The notes under the pieces were generated by a model. It saw only the letters and a program-made list of their open reading frames with translations, was not told the DNA's origin and ran no database searches. A stretch of 19,027 bases of DNA from the NCBI GenBank assembly GCA_049302575.1, contig JBAQMG010000121.1:1-19027 (forward strand), read 5' to 3'. How positions within the stretch are numbered: the first letter of the stretch is position 1; each line of letters begins with the position of its first letter. Positions 1 to 8,133 of the stretch are shown here, piece by piece. This stretch comes from JBAQMG01 sp049302575. Its GTDB lineage: Bacteria; Bacillota; Desulfitobacteriia; Desulfitobacteriales; Desulfitobacteriaceae. The position numbers were made by a program, and so were the translations under genes.

Positions 1-453
1 CCAGAAATCGTACGCCTATACGACCAGACAGGCAATTTGAACGCAAAATCCCTAGAAAGAAACGCTTCTTTATGAATAAGAAATCTGCATTGTGAATTAT
101 TGGATGCTTAGATTGACGACATTGATTAGTAAATAACTAAAGATCTGTTAACAAAGACAAATAAATGTCGAACCGAAAAACTATGGATATTTTCTTAAGG
201 AATATCACTTAATAAAATATTCTGCAGGAGTTTTGTAATTTTTATCGAATAGTCTGTATAAAGATTAAATAGTCCATTTTATACTGTTGATAGTCGCAAA
301 GCGACCACTTGTGAAAAATATGCATAATCCACTGAACAGAATTAGTGTGGAAGCGTTGTATGAGTTTTATTTCGCTAGCTACCATGTTTTGACATTGTTA
401 GCCCAAGAGAAAAAGGAGTAACTAATTTCAAATCATCTGGGGAGGAATAAGGT
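1..453. other. Leader region upstream of hbd, no convincing large gene
   Basis: This AT-rich stretch holds no gene that can be called with confidence. Frame 1 is open from the window edge to a TGA at 73-75 (ending KSLERNASL) and could be the tail of an upstream gene, but frame 3 is also open to about 105, so the choice is not supported. A short hairpin, GTCGC-AAA-GCGAC, lies at 293-305. A weak promoter-like pair, TTGTAA (233-238) and TATAAA (257-262) with an 18-bp spacer, could serve hbd. A TTGACA at about 390 has no matching -10 box. Confidence 0.4.
311..421 (+). CDS. Possible 36-residue small protein upstream of hbd
   Basis: A short reading frame runs from GTG 311 (or ATG 320) to TAA 419 and would encode a peptide with the segment ISVEALYEFYFASYHVLTLL, followed by a charged tail. 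The alternation of hydrophobic and aromatic residues looks protein-like and amphipathic. There is no clear Shine-Dalgarno sequence before either start. The frame ends 32 bp before the TTG start of hbd, so it could be a leader peptide, a small protein or a remnant. I do not recognise a family. Confidence 0.25.
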   Translation: MKNMHNPLNRISVEALYEFYFASYHVLTLLAQEKKE

Positions 454-1293
454 TTGAAAACAATTTTCGTCATTGGAGCAGGACAGATGGGTAGTGGAAT
501 TGCTCAGGTAGCTGCTCAAGCTGGTTATTCAGTTATTTTGAATGACCTTAAAAATGATTTTGTTAATCGTGGTCTAGGTATTATTGAAAATAATCTTAGC
601 CGTAGTGTAGAAAAAGGGAAACTTGACTCTGTCGAAAAGGATGCTATTTTAACACGCCTTTCATCTTCAACTTCCTTACAAGATGCTACAGTTGCAGATC
701 TTGTTATTGAGGCAGCCGTTGAAAACATGGCGCTTAAAGCTCAAATTTTTTCGCAATTAGATGTTATTTGTTCAGCGCATACCATCTTGGCTTCAAACAC
801 ATCTTCGCTACCTATTACCGAGATTGGCGCAGTTACTAAACGACCTGATAAGGTTATTGGCATGCATTTCATGAATCCTGTGCCAGTCATGAAATTAGTT
901 GAAGTAATTCGTGGTTTAGCTACTAGTGACGAAGTATTTAAGGAAATCGAATCTGTAAGTCTAAAGATGGGAAAAATCCCTGTTGAAGTCCATGATGCCC
1001 CTGGCTTTGTTGCTAACCGTATTCTCATTCCAATGATCAACGAGGCCATATATACCTTAAATGAAGGTATTGCTTCTGTTGAATCTATCGATAATGTTAT
1101 GAAACTTGGAACAAACCAACCCATGGGTCCGCTTACTTTAGCTGATCTTATCGGTTTAGATACCGTCTTAGCCATTATGGAAGTTCTCCATGCTGGATTA
1201 GGGGACAAATATCGTCCATGTCCACTTCTTCGCAAATATGTAAAAGCTGGATGGTTAGGACGCAAGTCTGGTCGAGGTTTCTATCGATATTAA
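454..1293 (+). CDS. hbd: 3-hydroxybutyryl-CoA dehydrogenase
   Basis: Cytosolic NAD(P)-dependent enzyme that interconverts acetoacetyl-CoA and 3-hydroxybutyryl-CoA, a step shared by butyrate formation and beta-oxidation. The 279 residues match the usual short bacterial form. The N-terminal Rossmann fold has GAGQMGSGIAQ at residues 8-18. The catalytic histidine is H138 in GMHFMNPVPVMKLVE, with the paired glutamate at E150. PGFVANRI (183-190) and GTNQPMGPLTLADLIGLD (from 219) are typical of the C-terminal dimerisation domain, and the protein ends GRKSGRGFYRY. The start is TTG 454 behind a strong GGGGAGGAATAAGG site. It lies 202 bp upstream of etfB and belongs functionally with the etfBA and thiolase genes. 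No terminator is evident after it. Family assignment is secure; the direction of flux in the cell is inferred. Confidence 0.96.
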   Translation: MKTIFVIGAGQMGSGIAQVAAQAGYSVILNDLKNDFVNRGLGIIENNLSRSVEKGKLDSVEKDAILTRLSSSTSLQDATVADLVIEAAVENMALKAQIFSQLDVICSAHTILASNTSSLPITEIGAVTKRPDKVIGMHFMNPVPVMKLVEVIRGLATSDEVFKEIESVSLKMGKIPVEVHDAPGFVANRILIPMINEAIYTLNEGIASVESIDNVMKLGTNQPMGPLTLADLIGLDTVLAIMEVLHAGLGDKYRPCPLLRKYVKAGWLGRKSGRGFYRY

Positions 1294-1451
1294 GTTATAT
1301 TGTCTGAAGACTTTATTTAACTTTCATTTAAATAGGTTGTACCGCTTTTATTGAAAAACGCAAAGCCCAATTTTTAGGCAAGTAATTAAGTACGCTAAAT
1401 TTTTCATGAGTTAAGAAACGTTATAGCTCTGTCTATGAAAAACTGCGAACT

Positions 1452-1467
1452 TTTTATTTAAATAAAA
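1452..1467. promoter_or_regulatory. Perfect 16-bp palindrome upstream of etfB
   Basis: TTTTATTTAAATAAAA is a perfect inverted repeat ending about 15 bp before the etfB ribosome site (AAGGAGG). It could be an operator for the etfBA genes, but in AT-rich intergenic DNA such a palindrome may arise by chance, and no regulator is identified. Confidence 0.25.
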
Positions 1468-1495
1468 TCATTATTAGTAAGGAGGAACAAACGAC

Positions 1496-2269
1496 ATGAA
1501 TATAGTCGTCTGCATTAAACAAACCTTCGATACTGAAGCTAAAATCGTGCTTGACGCTAGCGGTAAAATCGATTCTAACGGAATTAATTTAATTATTAAC
1601 CCTTATGATGAATTTGCCATCGAAGAAGGTATCCAACTCAAAGAAAAGTTCGGTGGGGAAGTTACCGTTGTAAGTCTGGGGGACACTCGTGCTGCAGAAT
1701 CCATAAGAGTTGCTCTGGCTATGGGGGCTGATAAAGCTATTTTGGTCAGCGACCCAACTTTTGTGGGAATCGATGAATGGTCAGCCGCTGAAGCTCTGGC
1801 TAAAGCAATCGCCACAATTCCCTATGATATTATCCTTGCTGGCCGTATCGCCATCGATGATGGTTCTAGCCAAGTCGCTGTTCGTATAGCTGAGAAACTA
1901 AACTTACCCTCCATCAGTAGCGTACTCAAATTAGAAATTAATGGTACTCAAGCTACTCTTACTCGTGAAATTGACGGTGGAACGGAAATACTCGAAGTCA
2001 GTTTGCCAGTGGTTATTACTGCTCAAAAAGGCTTAAATGAGCCTCGCTACCCGTCGGTTGCAGGGATTATGAAAGCCAAAAAGAAAGAATTCAAGACCTT
2101 ATCTTTAGCAGATCTTGGTCTTAACAGTGCCGAACTTTTAGCCAAAATGAAAACTGAAAAATACAGTTTACCTAATCCCCGTCAAGGCGGACGTAAAATC
2201 GCTGGCGATATCGATCAAGCAGCTAAAGAACTAGCTCGGCTCTTACGTGAAGAAGCCAAAGTTCTGTAA
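1496..2269 (+). CDS. etfB: Electron transfer flavoprotein beta subunit
   Basis: Small subunit of the ETF heterodimer, which accepts electrons from acyl-CoA dehydrogenases. The 257-residue length is normal. The protein opens with MNIVVCIKQTFDTEAKI, as usual for EtfB, and INPYDEFAIEEG (34-45) is characteristic. The nucleotide loop LAGRIAIDDGSSQVAVRIAE spans about 114-133, and the EtfB signature NEPRYPSVAGIMKAKKKE spans 181-198. The nucleotide loop reads AIDDGSSQV instead of the AIDGDTAQV form common in well-known bifurcating clostridial ETFs, a hint that deserves comparison. The start ATG follows AAGGAGGAACAAACGAC. The stop is 15 bp from etfA, so the two are certainly co-transcribed. The next gene encodes a membrane Fe-S protein, which suggests this ETF delivers electrons to quinone. 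Confidence 0.96.
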   Translation: MNIVVCIKQTFDTEAKIVLDASGKIDSNGINLIINPYDEFAIEEGIQLKEKFGGEVTVVSLGDTRAAESIRVALAMGADKAILVSDPTFVGIDEWSAAEALAKAIATIPYDIILAGRIAIDDGSSQVAVRIAEKLNLPSISSVLKLEINGTQATLTREIDGGTEILEVSLPVVITAQKGLNEPRYPSVAGIMKAKKKEFKTLSLADLGLNSAELLAKMKTEKYSLPNPRQGGRKIAGDIDQAAKELARLLREEAKVL

Positions 2270-2284
2270 GGAGGAATAAAGGAA

Positions 2285-3274
2285 ATGGCCAAAGGAATTT
2301 GGATCGTCGTTGAACAACGCAACTCACAAATTCGCAAAGTTTCCCTCGAACTCATCAGCCAAGGTAGAAGAATTGCTGACCAATCTGATGACCCACTGGT
2401 TGCAGTAATTCTGGGGCAAGATGTTGAAGCATTAGCCAAAGATCTGGCCTCCTATGGAGCAGACAAAGTCATTATCGCTAATGATGCCAAACTTGCTGAG
2501 TATACGACTGGTGCTTACACCTCTGTTCTGAATCAACTCATCCGTCAAGAGGAACCCCAAGCCGTCTTACTCGGAAATACAGCTATTGGTAAAGATCTAG
2601 CTCCTCGACTTGCTCAACGTTTAGGAGTCGGCCTAGCCTCTGACTGCACAGGAATGGACTATGATGCCAAGACTCTTTTAACCTTTAAACGACCAATCTA
2701 TGCCGGCAAAGCGTTTGCCCATCTATCTTCAAGCGTTCGTCCGATCTTGGCTACCATCCGTCCCAACACCTTCATGGTAGCTATGCCTGACTCAAGCCGA
2801 CAAGCAGAAATTGTTCAAGCAGCGACACCAATAGATCCTGCTGACCTAAAAGCGATTGTCAAAGAAGTTACCATCGCCGCCTCAAAACGACCTGAACTCA
2901 CTGAAGCTAACATTATTGTCTCTGGTGGACGTGGAATGAAGGGTCCTGAAAACTATCATATTATAGAAGCACTTGCTGATAGCATCGGTGCAGCTGTCGG
3001 AGCATCGCGCGCAGCAGTTGATGCTGGTTGGAAAGAGCATAAATTTCAAGTGGGTCAAACTGGAAAAACTGTGGCACCAACCCTCTACATCGCCTGCGGA
3101 ATTTCTGGAGCCATTCAGCATCTTGCTGGCATGGGATCCTCTAAATTTATCGTTGCGATCAACAAAGATCCCGAAGCCAATATTTTCAGCGTAGCTAACT
3201 ACGGAATTGTCGGAGACCTTTTTGAAATTGTTCCCTTGCTGACCCAGGAATTCAAAAAATTAGTGAATGAATAA
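2285..3274 (+). CDS. etfA: Electron transfer flavoprotein alpha subunit
   Basis: Large subunit of ETF, carrying the FAD that exchanges electrons with dehydrogenases and with the ETF:quinone acceptor. Its 329 residues fall in the usual range. The C-terminal FAD domain is complete: SGGRGMKGPEN (about 213-223), GASRAAVDAGW (about 239-249), VGQTGKTVAP (256-265), GISGAIQHLAGM (from about 272) and INKDPEANIFSVANYGIVGDL near the end. The N-terminal half contains LLGNTAIGKDLAPRLAQRL, typical of EtfA domain I. No N-terminal ferredoxin extension is present. The ATG follows GGAGGAATAAAGGAA within the 15-bp gap after etfB. It is followed after 67 bp by the membrane Fe-S protein gene. Confidence 0.96.
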   Translation: MAKGIWIVVEQRNSQIRKVSLELISQGRRIADQSDDPLVAVILGQDVEALAKDLASYGADKVIIANDAKLAEYTTGAYTSVLNQLIRQEEPQAVLLGNTAIGKDLAPRLAQRLGVGLASDCTGMDYDAKTLLTFKRPIYAGKAFAHLSSSVRPILATIRPNTFMVAMPDSSRQAEIVQAATPIDPADLKAIVKEVTIAASKRPELTEANIIVSGGRGMKGPENYHIIEALADSIGAAVGASRAAVDAGWKEHKFQVGQTGKTVAPTLYIACGISGAIQHLAGMGSSKFIVAINKDPEANIFSVANYGIVGDLFEIVPLLTQEFKKLVNE

Positions 3275-3341
3275 ATAATACAATAATTAGCAGAGCGCTC
3301 AAAAGGCACTTTACTAAAATATGGGGAGGAGCTAGACAAAA

Positions 3342-5393
3342 ATGGCCACACGTCAGGTGTATTGGAATATCGAAGGTGAACATTGGCTTTATGCCATGTT
3401 TATTATTGCTCTTGTTATTTTTGGTTATGGGGTGTATCAACGCGTTAAACTTTGGAAATTAGGCCAACCGGAAAACCGCTGTACAAATATTGGTCAAGGA
3501 ATCAAAGATATATTAGTTTATGGCTTTGGACATAAACGTCTACTAAAAGATGCCTATCCTGGCTTAATGCACTTAGTGATTTTCTGGGGATTTGTCTTTC
3601 TTGTCTTTGCCACGGCTATGATTACGTTACAAGCAGATTTCGGGTTGCAAATTTTTCACGGAGTACTTTACCTCTTTATTAAATTAACTGCTAATTTTTT
3701 TGGTTTACTTGCCTTGCTTGGAATTTTAGTAGCGGCATACAGACGTTATATCCAAAAACCTGATAGATTAGATAACAAGCCTGATGATGCAATCGTTCTA
3801 ATTCTTTTATTATTAATTCTTTTAACCGGGTTTTTCATTGAAGGGGCACGGATGGCTGTATTAAGTATTCAAGGTACTCCTGATGAATGGGCGTCATGGG
3901 GATTCGTCGGTCAGTGGCTTTCGGTCATCTTCCAAGCCATTTTTACAGAACCACAGCTGAAAATATTCCATGTTATTCTCTGGTGGTTCCATCTTGTGCT
4001 TGCCATGAGCTTTATCGCCTATTTCCCTTATTCAAAACTATTTCATATCCTGCTTGGGCCTGCTAACCAATTTTTACGGAAACGCGGACCGATCGGTATT
4101 CCAGAAAAAATTGATTTTGAAGATGAAAGTATTGAAATTTATGGAAAAAGCCAACTGCGGGAGTTTACCTGGAAGACCCTATTTAACACTGATGCTTGCC
4201 TAAGGTGCGGTCGTTGTCAAGATAATTGTCCGGCTTACTTAAGTGGCAAACACCTCAACCCCAAACAGATTATTCAGGATATGCGTGTTCTTATGGAAGA
4301 AACTGGTGCTGCGCTCAAAACGGCAGGTAAGGTTAGAGCAGTACAAGGATCAGATCAAGCAGCTGCCACTGCTGAAAATACTGAAGAGTGGACTGGTCGA
4401 GCCTTGATCGGAGAAGTCATCCCAGAAAATGATCTCTGGGCTTGTACAACCTGTCGCTCCTGTGAACAACAATGTCCTGTGTTCGTTGAGCATGTCGACA
4501 AAACCATCGATTTACGCCGTAACCTCGTCTTAATGGAGAGTCGATTCCCTGCTGAGGCACAGCTAGCCTTCCGCGGTATGGAAAATAACGGAAATCCTTG
4601 GGGCATCGGTTGGAGCACCCGAGCAGATTTTCTAACCGGCTTAGGTGTTAAAACTTATGAAGAAAATCCTGAGGCTGAAATTTTGTACTGGCCAGGTTGT
4701 TCGGGAGCTTTTGATGCTCGTAACCAAAAGGTTGCTGCTTCTTTAGTCAAACTTTTACAAGCTGCGGGTGTTAACTTTGCAATACTTGGAAATGAAGAAA
4801 AATGCTGTGGAGATTCTGCTCGAAAGATGGGTAACGAATATCTCTTCTACTCCTTAGCTACCGAAAACATTGAAGTTATGAATGGGTATGGTGTAAAAAA
4901 AATAATTACTCAATGTCCACACTGTTTCAACTTACTCAAAAACGAATATCCGGAATTCGGCGGAAATTATGAAGTAGTACACCATACAGAATACCTTAAG
5001 GAACTGCTTGATTCTGGCAAACTCAAACTCAAATCAGTACCAGGTAAAACTGTAACTTATCATGATTCCTGTTATTTAGGCAGATATAATGAAATCTACG
5101 ATCAACCGCGTGAGCTCCTAAAAGCTGTCGGTTTCAAACTAACTGAAATGTCACATACTGGAGAGAAGAGTTTTTGCTGTGGAGCCGGTGGTGGACGGAT
5201 GTGGTTGGAAGAACATGAAGGTAAACGTATTAACGAGATGCGCACAGATGAAGCTATCGCAGTTAAACCTGATATTGTCGGGACAGCATGTCCTTTCTGT
5301 TTAACGATGATTAATGATGGTATTGCCAGCCGAGGGGTTGGGGAACAAATTAAAGCTTTAGATATCGCTGAAATCTTAGAAAAATCTCTATAG
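3342..5393 (+). CDS. Membrane Fe-S oxidoreductase, probable ETF:quinone oxidoreductase
   Basis: Predicted integral membrane electron carrier linking ETF to the menaquinone pool. The N-terminal part (to about 240) resembles the NarI-type cytochrome b fold: about five membrane segments near 15-33, 74-94, 106-132, 150-165 and 208-228. Histidines such as H77, H106, H210 and H217 are possible haem ligands. Two [4Fe-4S] motifs follow: C286-x2-C289-x2-C292-x3-C296 and C368-x2-C371-x2-C374-x3-C378. Two CCG (HdrD-like) domains have C453, CC488-489, C525/C528, then C577, CC612-613, C650/C653. This order (membrane, dicluster, double CCG) matches DUF224-type proteins encoded beside etfBA in syntrophic and metal-reducing bacteria. 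A strong GGGGAGGAG site precedes the ATG. The specific partner (this ETF) is inferred from the 67-bp linkage. Without context it could only be called an HdrD-like Fe-S oxidoreductase. Confidence 0.9.
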   Translation: MATRQVYWNIEGEHWLYAMFIIALVIFGYGVYQRVKLWKLGQPENRCTNIGQGIKDILVYGFGHKRLLKDAYPGLMHLVIFWGFVFLVFATAMITLQADFGLQIFHGVLYLFIKLTANFFGLLALLGILVAAYRRYIQKPDRLDNKPDDAIVLILLLLILLTGFFIEGARMAVLSIQGTPDEWASWGFVGQWLSVIFQAIFTEPQLKIFHVILWWFHLVLAMSFIAYFPYSKLFHILLGPANQFLRKRGPIGIPEKIDFEDESIEIYGKSQLREFTWKTLFNTDACLRCGRCQDNCPAYLSGKHLNPKQIIQDMRVLMEETGAALKTAGKVRAVQGSDQAAATAENTEEWTGRALIGEVIPENDLWACTTCRSCEQQCPVFVEHVDKTIDLRRNLVLMESRFPAEAQLAFRGMENNGNPWGIGWSTRADFLTGLGVKTYEENPEAEILYWPGCSGAFDARNQKVAASLVKLLQAAGVNFAILGNEEKCCGDSARKMGNEYLFYSLATENIEVMNGYGVKKIITQCPHCFNLLKNEYPEFGGNYEVVHHTEYLKELLDSGKLKLKSVPGKTVTYHDSCYLGRYNEIYDQPRELLKAVGFKLTEMSHTGEKSFCCGAGGGRMWLEEHEGKRINEMRTDEAIAVKPDIVGTACPFCLTMINDGIASRGVGEQIKALDIAEILEKSL

Positions 5394-5423
5394 TAAAACT
5401 ATTGCGTTGGAGGATCTTTATTG

Positions 5424-6602
5424 ATGAGAGAAGTAGTTATTGTTAGTGCTGTACGTACACCTGTAGGCTCATTTAATGGTTCATTAGATCAAATTGCGGC
5501 TGTTGAATTAGGTTCAATAGCAATAAAAGGAGCCATTAATCAAGCAGGGATTACAGCTGATCAAGTTGAAGAAGTCATCATGGGAAATGTTTTAGCAACT
5601 GCCTTAGGGCAAAATACAGCTCGGCAAGCCTCTATTAAAGCAGGTGTTCCTCAAGGGGTACCTGCTTGGACAGTTAGCAAAGTATGTGGTTCTGGTCTAA
5701 AAGCTATTGTTTGTGCAGCGCAAGCAATTATTAGCGGAGATGCTGAGGTCATTGTGGCTGGCGGAATGGAAAGTATGTCCCAGTCATCCTATGCCTTGCC
5801 AAAAGCTCGTACAGGCTATCGTATGGGAAATGATACAATTTTAGACACTATGATTGTCGATGGTTTAACGGATGCCTTCCATAATATTCACATGGGTCTC
5901 ACTGCTGAAAATATTGCTGAACAATTCGGAATTACAAGAGAAGCCCAGGATAGTTTTTCTGCTTTAAGCCAAAATAAGGCTGAAAAGGCTATCAAATCTG
6001 GAAAATTTGTCGACGAAATCGTACCCGTCAGTATTCCCCAGCGTAAGGGTGATCCTTTAGTTATTAGTCAAGATGAATTTCCACGCTTTGGAACAACCCC
6101 TGAATCTCTCGCCAAACTTCGTCCGGCTTTTAAAAAAGACGGTACTGTTACAGCTGGTAATGCCTCTGGAATCAATGATGGTGCTGCTGCAGTAGTCGTT
6201 ATGTCTAAAGAGAAGGCGCTTGCTTTGGGCTTAACTCCTTTAGCCACCATCACTTCTTGGGCATCTGCTGGGGTTGATCCCTTAATCATGGGTACAGGCC
6301 CAATTCCAGCAAGCCGAAAAGCCTTAGCGAAAGCTGGTTTAAAAATTGAGGATATTGATCTTGTCGAGGCTAATGAAGCTTTCGCCTCGCAGGCATTAGA
6401 AGTCGTAAAAGAACTTCAGTTAGACTTGTCTAAAACTAATGTTAATGGGGGAGCAGTTGCCCTAGGACATCCTATTGGTGCCTCTGGAGCTCGGATTCTT
6501 GTAACCTTATTGCATGAAATGAAACGTCAAGAGGCTCACCGAGGACTAGCAACCTTATGTATTGGTGGCGGTCAAGGGATTGCTATGATTGTTGAAAGAT
6601 AA
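5424..6602 (+). CDS. thlA: Acetyl-CoA acetyltransferase (thiolase)
   Basis: Cytosolic thiolase that condenses two acetyl-CoA to acetoacetyl-CoA or cleaves acetoacetyl-CoA, the step next to Hbd. The three catalytic elements are intact. Counting from ATG 5424, the acyl-accepting cysteine is C88 in KVCGSGLKAI, the histidine is H349 in GGAVALGHPIGASGARI, and the second cysteine is C379 in LCIGGGQGIA. NEAFASQ precedes the histidine motif as usual. The 392-residue length is standard. A TTG at 5421 is also in frame, but ATG 5424 gives the canonical MREVVIVSAVRTP opening and a better distance from GGAGG. It follows the Fe-S protein gene by about 30 bp and is closed by a strong terminator. Biosynthetic versus degradative direction cannot be read from sequence. 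Confidence 0.95.
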   Translation: MREVVIVSAVRTPVGSFNGSLDQIAAVELGSIAIKGAINQAGITADQVEEVIMGNVLATALGQNTARQASIKAGVPQGVPAWTVSKVCGSGLKAIVCAAQAIISGDAEVIVAGGMESMSQSSYALPKARTGYRMGNDTILDTMIVDGLTDAFHNIHMGLTAENIAEQFGITREAQDSFSALSQNKAEKAIKSGKFVDEIVPVSIPQRKGDPLVISQDEFPRFGTTPESLAKLRPAFKKDGTVTAGNASGINDGAAAVVVMSKEKALALGLTPLATITSWASAGVDPLIMGTGPIPASRKALAKAGLKIEDIDLVEANEAFASQALEVVKELQLDLSKTNVNGGAVALGHPIGASGARILVTLLHEMKRQEAHRGLATLCIGGGQGIAMIVER

Positions 6603-6628
6603 CAAATAAAAATGATGCGTCTTAATTT

Positions 6629-6666
6629 AAGAAAGAACCCAGCTTAAGATGGGTTCTTTCTTTCTT
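6629..6666 (+). terminator. Rho-independent terminator of the thiolase operon
   Basis: A perfect 13-bp stem pairs AAGAAAGAACCCA (6629-6641) with TGGGTTCTTTCTT (6650-6662) around an 8-nt loop, and the 3' arm is T-rich. It ends the hbd-etf-thiolase cluster. The 5' end of a group II intron starts 4 nt after the stem. Confidence 0.9.
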
Positions 6667-7147
6667 GTGCGCCGATTTCATTTGGAAGCACTAGCTAACA
6701 GACAGGGCGTCGTCCGTGAGGAGGGGTCAGGAGGGTCTGAAGGCAAACTGTGGAACGGAGCGAAAGCGAACCGATGCTGGCTGGTTTGGTGGGTAACTTT
6801 GCAAGATGTGAGAAAGCCCGATAAATGGAAATAGCCAAATTGGTTAAGACGGTCGAGTTCACAGGGAGGCAAGTAGGGATGCACTCGGGAGGTCTCGCAG
6901 TGCCCGCAGAACGGTAACCCGACCAGCAAGGAGTAGGTACTCTAAGTGGTCAACTATGCATTGTGAGAAGTCATACGTACCCGTAGTAGTGATTAAGTCC
7001 GTGCCAATGAACCTTGGTAACAAGTGGGAGCGGAAAATTGCCTGGGTCAGAGAGACGTGAGGGCTAGGGAAGCCGTAATCCACCGAGAAGTAAATAGGAA
7101 TAGCCAGAGGGATGCAACATCCCAAAACCGCGGAGAGGAACGTAAAC

Positions 7148-7973
7148 GTGAACAAGCAGAAATGGTACTCTCTTATCGACAAAGTAAATCGTGTAAAGAA
7201 TTTAGAAAACGCTTGGAAGCAGGTTAAAGCGAATCGTGGAGCAGCAGGTATTGATGGCGTTATAATCAAAGATTTTGGCAAGGATATCCATGGAAAAATA
7301 GAGAAACTAAGTCAAGATATAATGACAAAATGCTATGTACCTAAGCCAGTGAGTCGAGTGGAGATCAAGAAAGCTACATGTGGAATCAGACCGCTCGGAA
7401 TTCCCTCTATTGGCGATCGCGTAGCTCAGCGGTCAGCGCGCAATGTGCTGGAACCCATATTTGAACCGAAATTCTTGGATTGCAGTTTTGGGTTCAGACC
7501 AGGACGTAGCGCTCACATGGCTATTGACAGAATTAAACTCTTTCTAGAAGCAGGATATGTGTGGGTAATAGATGCCGACATTAAAGGATTCTTTGATAAT
7601 GTAGACCATGATTGGCTGATAAAATTCTTAGGGCACGATATTGCGGATAAGAAACTGATAGAACTAATTAAGAAGTTTCTAATAGTTGGGATCATGGATG
7701 CTGGAAACTATCAGGAAAGTGAACAAGGCACTCCGCAGGGTGGGTTATGCAAAGCTTCGCATAATTACTAGAATTACTCTCTCTGCATAAGGAAATGGAG
7801 CTTCACCATTGCTTGCGAACATATATTTGCATTATGTTCTGGATACTTGGTTTAATGTCAAAGTAAAACAGCAATGTCATGGTGAGACGTATTTAATCAG
7901 GTACTGCAATGATTTTGTATGTTGCTTTCAAAACAAATGGGAAGCAGAAGAGTTTTATCAAAAGCTAATTTAG
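7148..7973 (+). pseudogene. ltrA: Truncated, interrupted group II intron reverse transcriptase
   Basis: The start is GTG 7148 after a GAGAGGAA site, giving MNKQKWYSLIDKV. Typical intron RT motifs follow: ANRGAAGIDG, GIRPLGIPSIGDRVAQR, DCSFGFRPGRSAH, VIDADIKGFFDNVDHDWL (the first metal-binding aspartates are intact) and EQGTPQGGL. After codon TGC at 7748-7750 a 52-bp insertion brings a TAG (7769-7771) and a shift of one base. The protein then resumes in another frame at 7803 as SPLLANIYLHYVLDTWF. The catalytic YxDD box reads YCND, with AAT at 7908-7910 replacing the first aspartate. A TAG at 7971-7973 ends the recognisable part, and the maturase and endonuclease domains are absent. Three independent lesions make this a clear pseudogene. 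Confidence 0.88.
7745..7802. repeat. 52-bp palindromic insertion inside the reverse transcriptase
   Basis: Bases 7751-7802 interrupt the codons for GGLC and SPLL. Removing them restores GTPQGGLCSPLLANIY in one frame. Together with the six preceding bases the insertion forms TTATGCAAAGCTTCGCATAA (7745-7764), an 18-of-20 palindrome. A further TGCATAA copy lies at 7784-7790. The arms around an 8-bp centre recall a tyrosine-recombinase crossover site, but this is only a resemblance. The insertion point follows directly from the restored protein; the element type is unknown. Confidence 0.6.
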
Positions 7974-8070
7974 CACTGAAATCATATTATAGTCAGGATT
8001 AACTGCTCTTACCAAGTCAGCGGATAAAATAATTGAGATTCAAAGAAATTGACTGTTTTTTCGTTAATTA

Positions 8071-8100
8071 TTGGTATATTCACCTACTTCCGTGTATAAT
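8071..8100 (+). promoter_or_regulatory. Sigma-A-like promoter of pepF
   Basis: The -10 box TATAAT is at 8095-8100, with TTGGTA (8071-8076) 18 bp upstream as a -35 box. It ends 33 bp before the preferred GTG start. An alternative -35, TTGACT (8049-8054), is less well spaced. Confidence 0.5.
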
Positions 8101-8133
8101 AATTGGGATGAATTTATACGGGAGGGAATGCTT

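Larger units (their letters stand above)
6667..7973 (+). mobile_element. Group II intron remnant, 5' part only
   Basis: The element starts with GTGCG (6667-6671), the conserved bacterial group II intron 5' end. About 480 nt of structured, G-rich non-coding sequence follows (ribozyme domains I-IV region). It contains a block at about 6689-6720 resembling the CATTAGCCAAGAGCAAGGG block of the second intron at the window end. A reverse transcriptase frame begins at GTG 7148. Recognisable coding similarity stops near 7973. The rest of the protein, domain V and domain VI are missing, so the element cannot splice or move. Its 5' end is 4 nt past the thiolase terminator stem, matching the terminator-linked target choice known for class C introns. 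The class itself is not established here, and the exact 3' boundary is uncertain. Confidence 0.8.

Noticed and set aside
390..420. TTGACA as a -35 box for hbd
   Set aside because: No acceptable -10 box lies 15-19 bp downstream; the region is A-rich and carries AAGGAG instead.
741..1265. 174-codon open frame on the - strand opposite hbd
   Set aside because: It is the antisense shadow of a clearly conserved dehydrogenase gene, has no ribosome site and no recognisable domain.
6649..6834. 61-codon + strand frame over the terminator and intron start
   Set aside because: It runs through the terminator 3' arm and ribozyme domain I, with no ribosome site; composition reflects intron RNA.
6859..7281. 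140-codon open frame on the - strand inside the group II intron
   Set aside because: It lies across the ribozyme region and the start of the reverse transcriptase; the structured RNA and the + strand protein explain the sequence.
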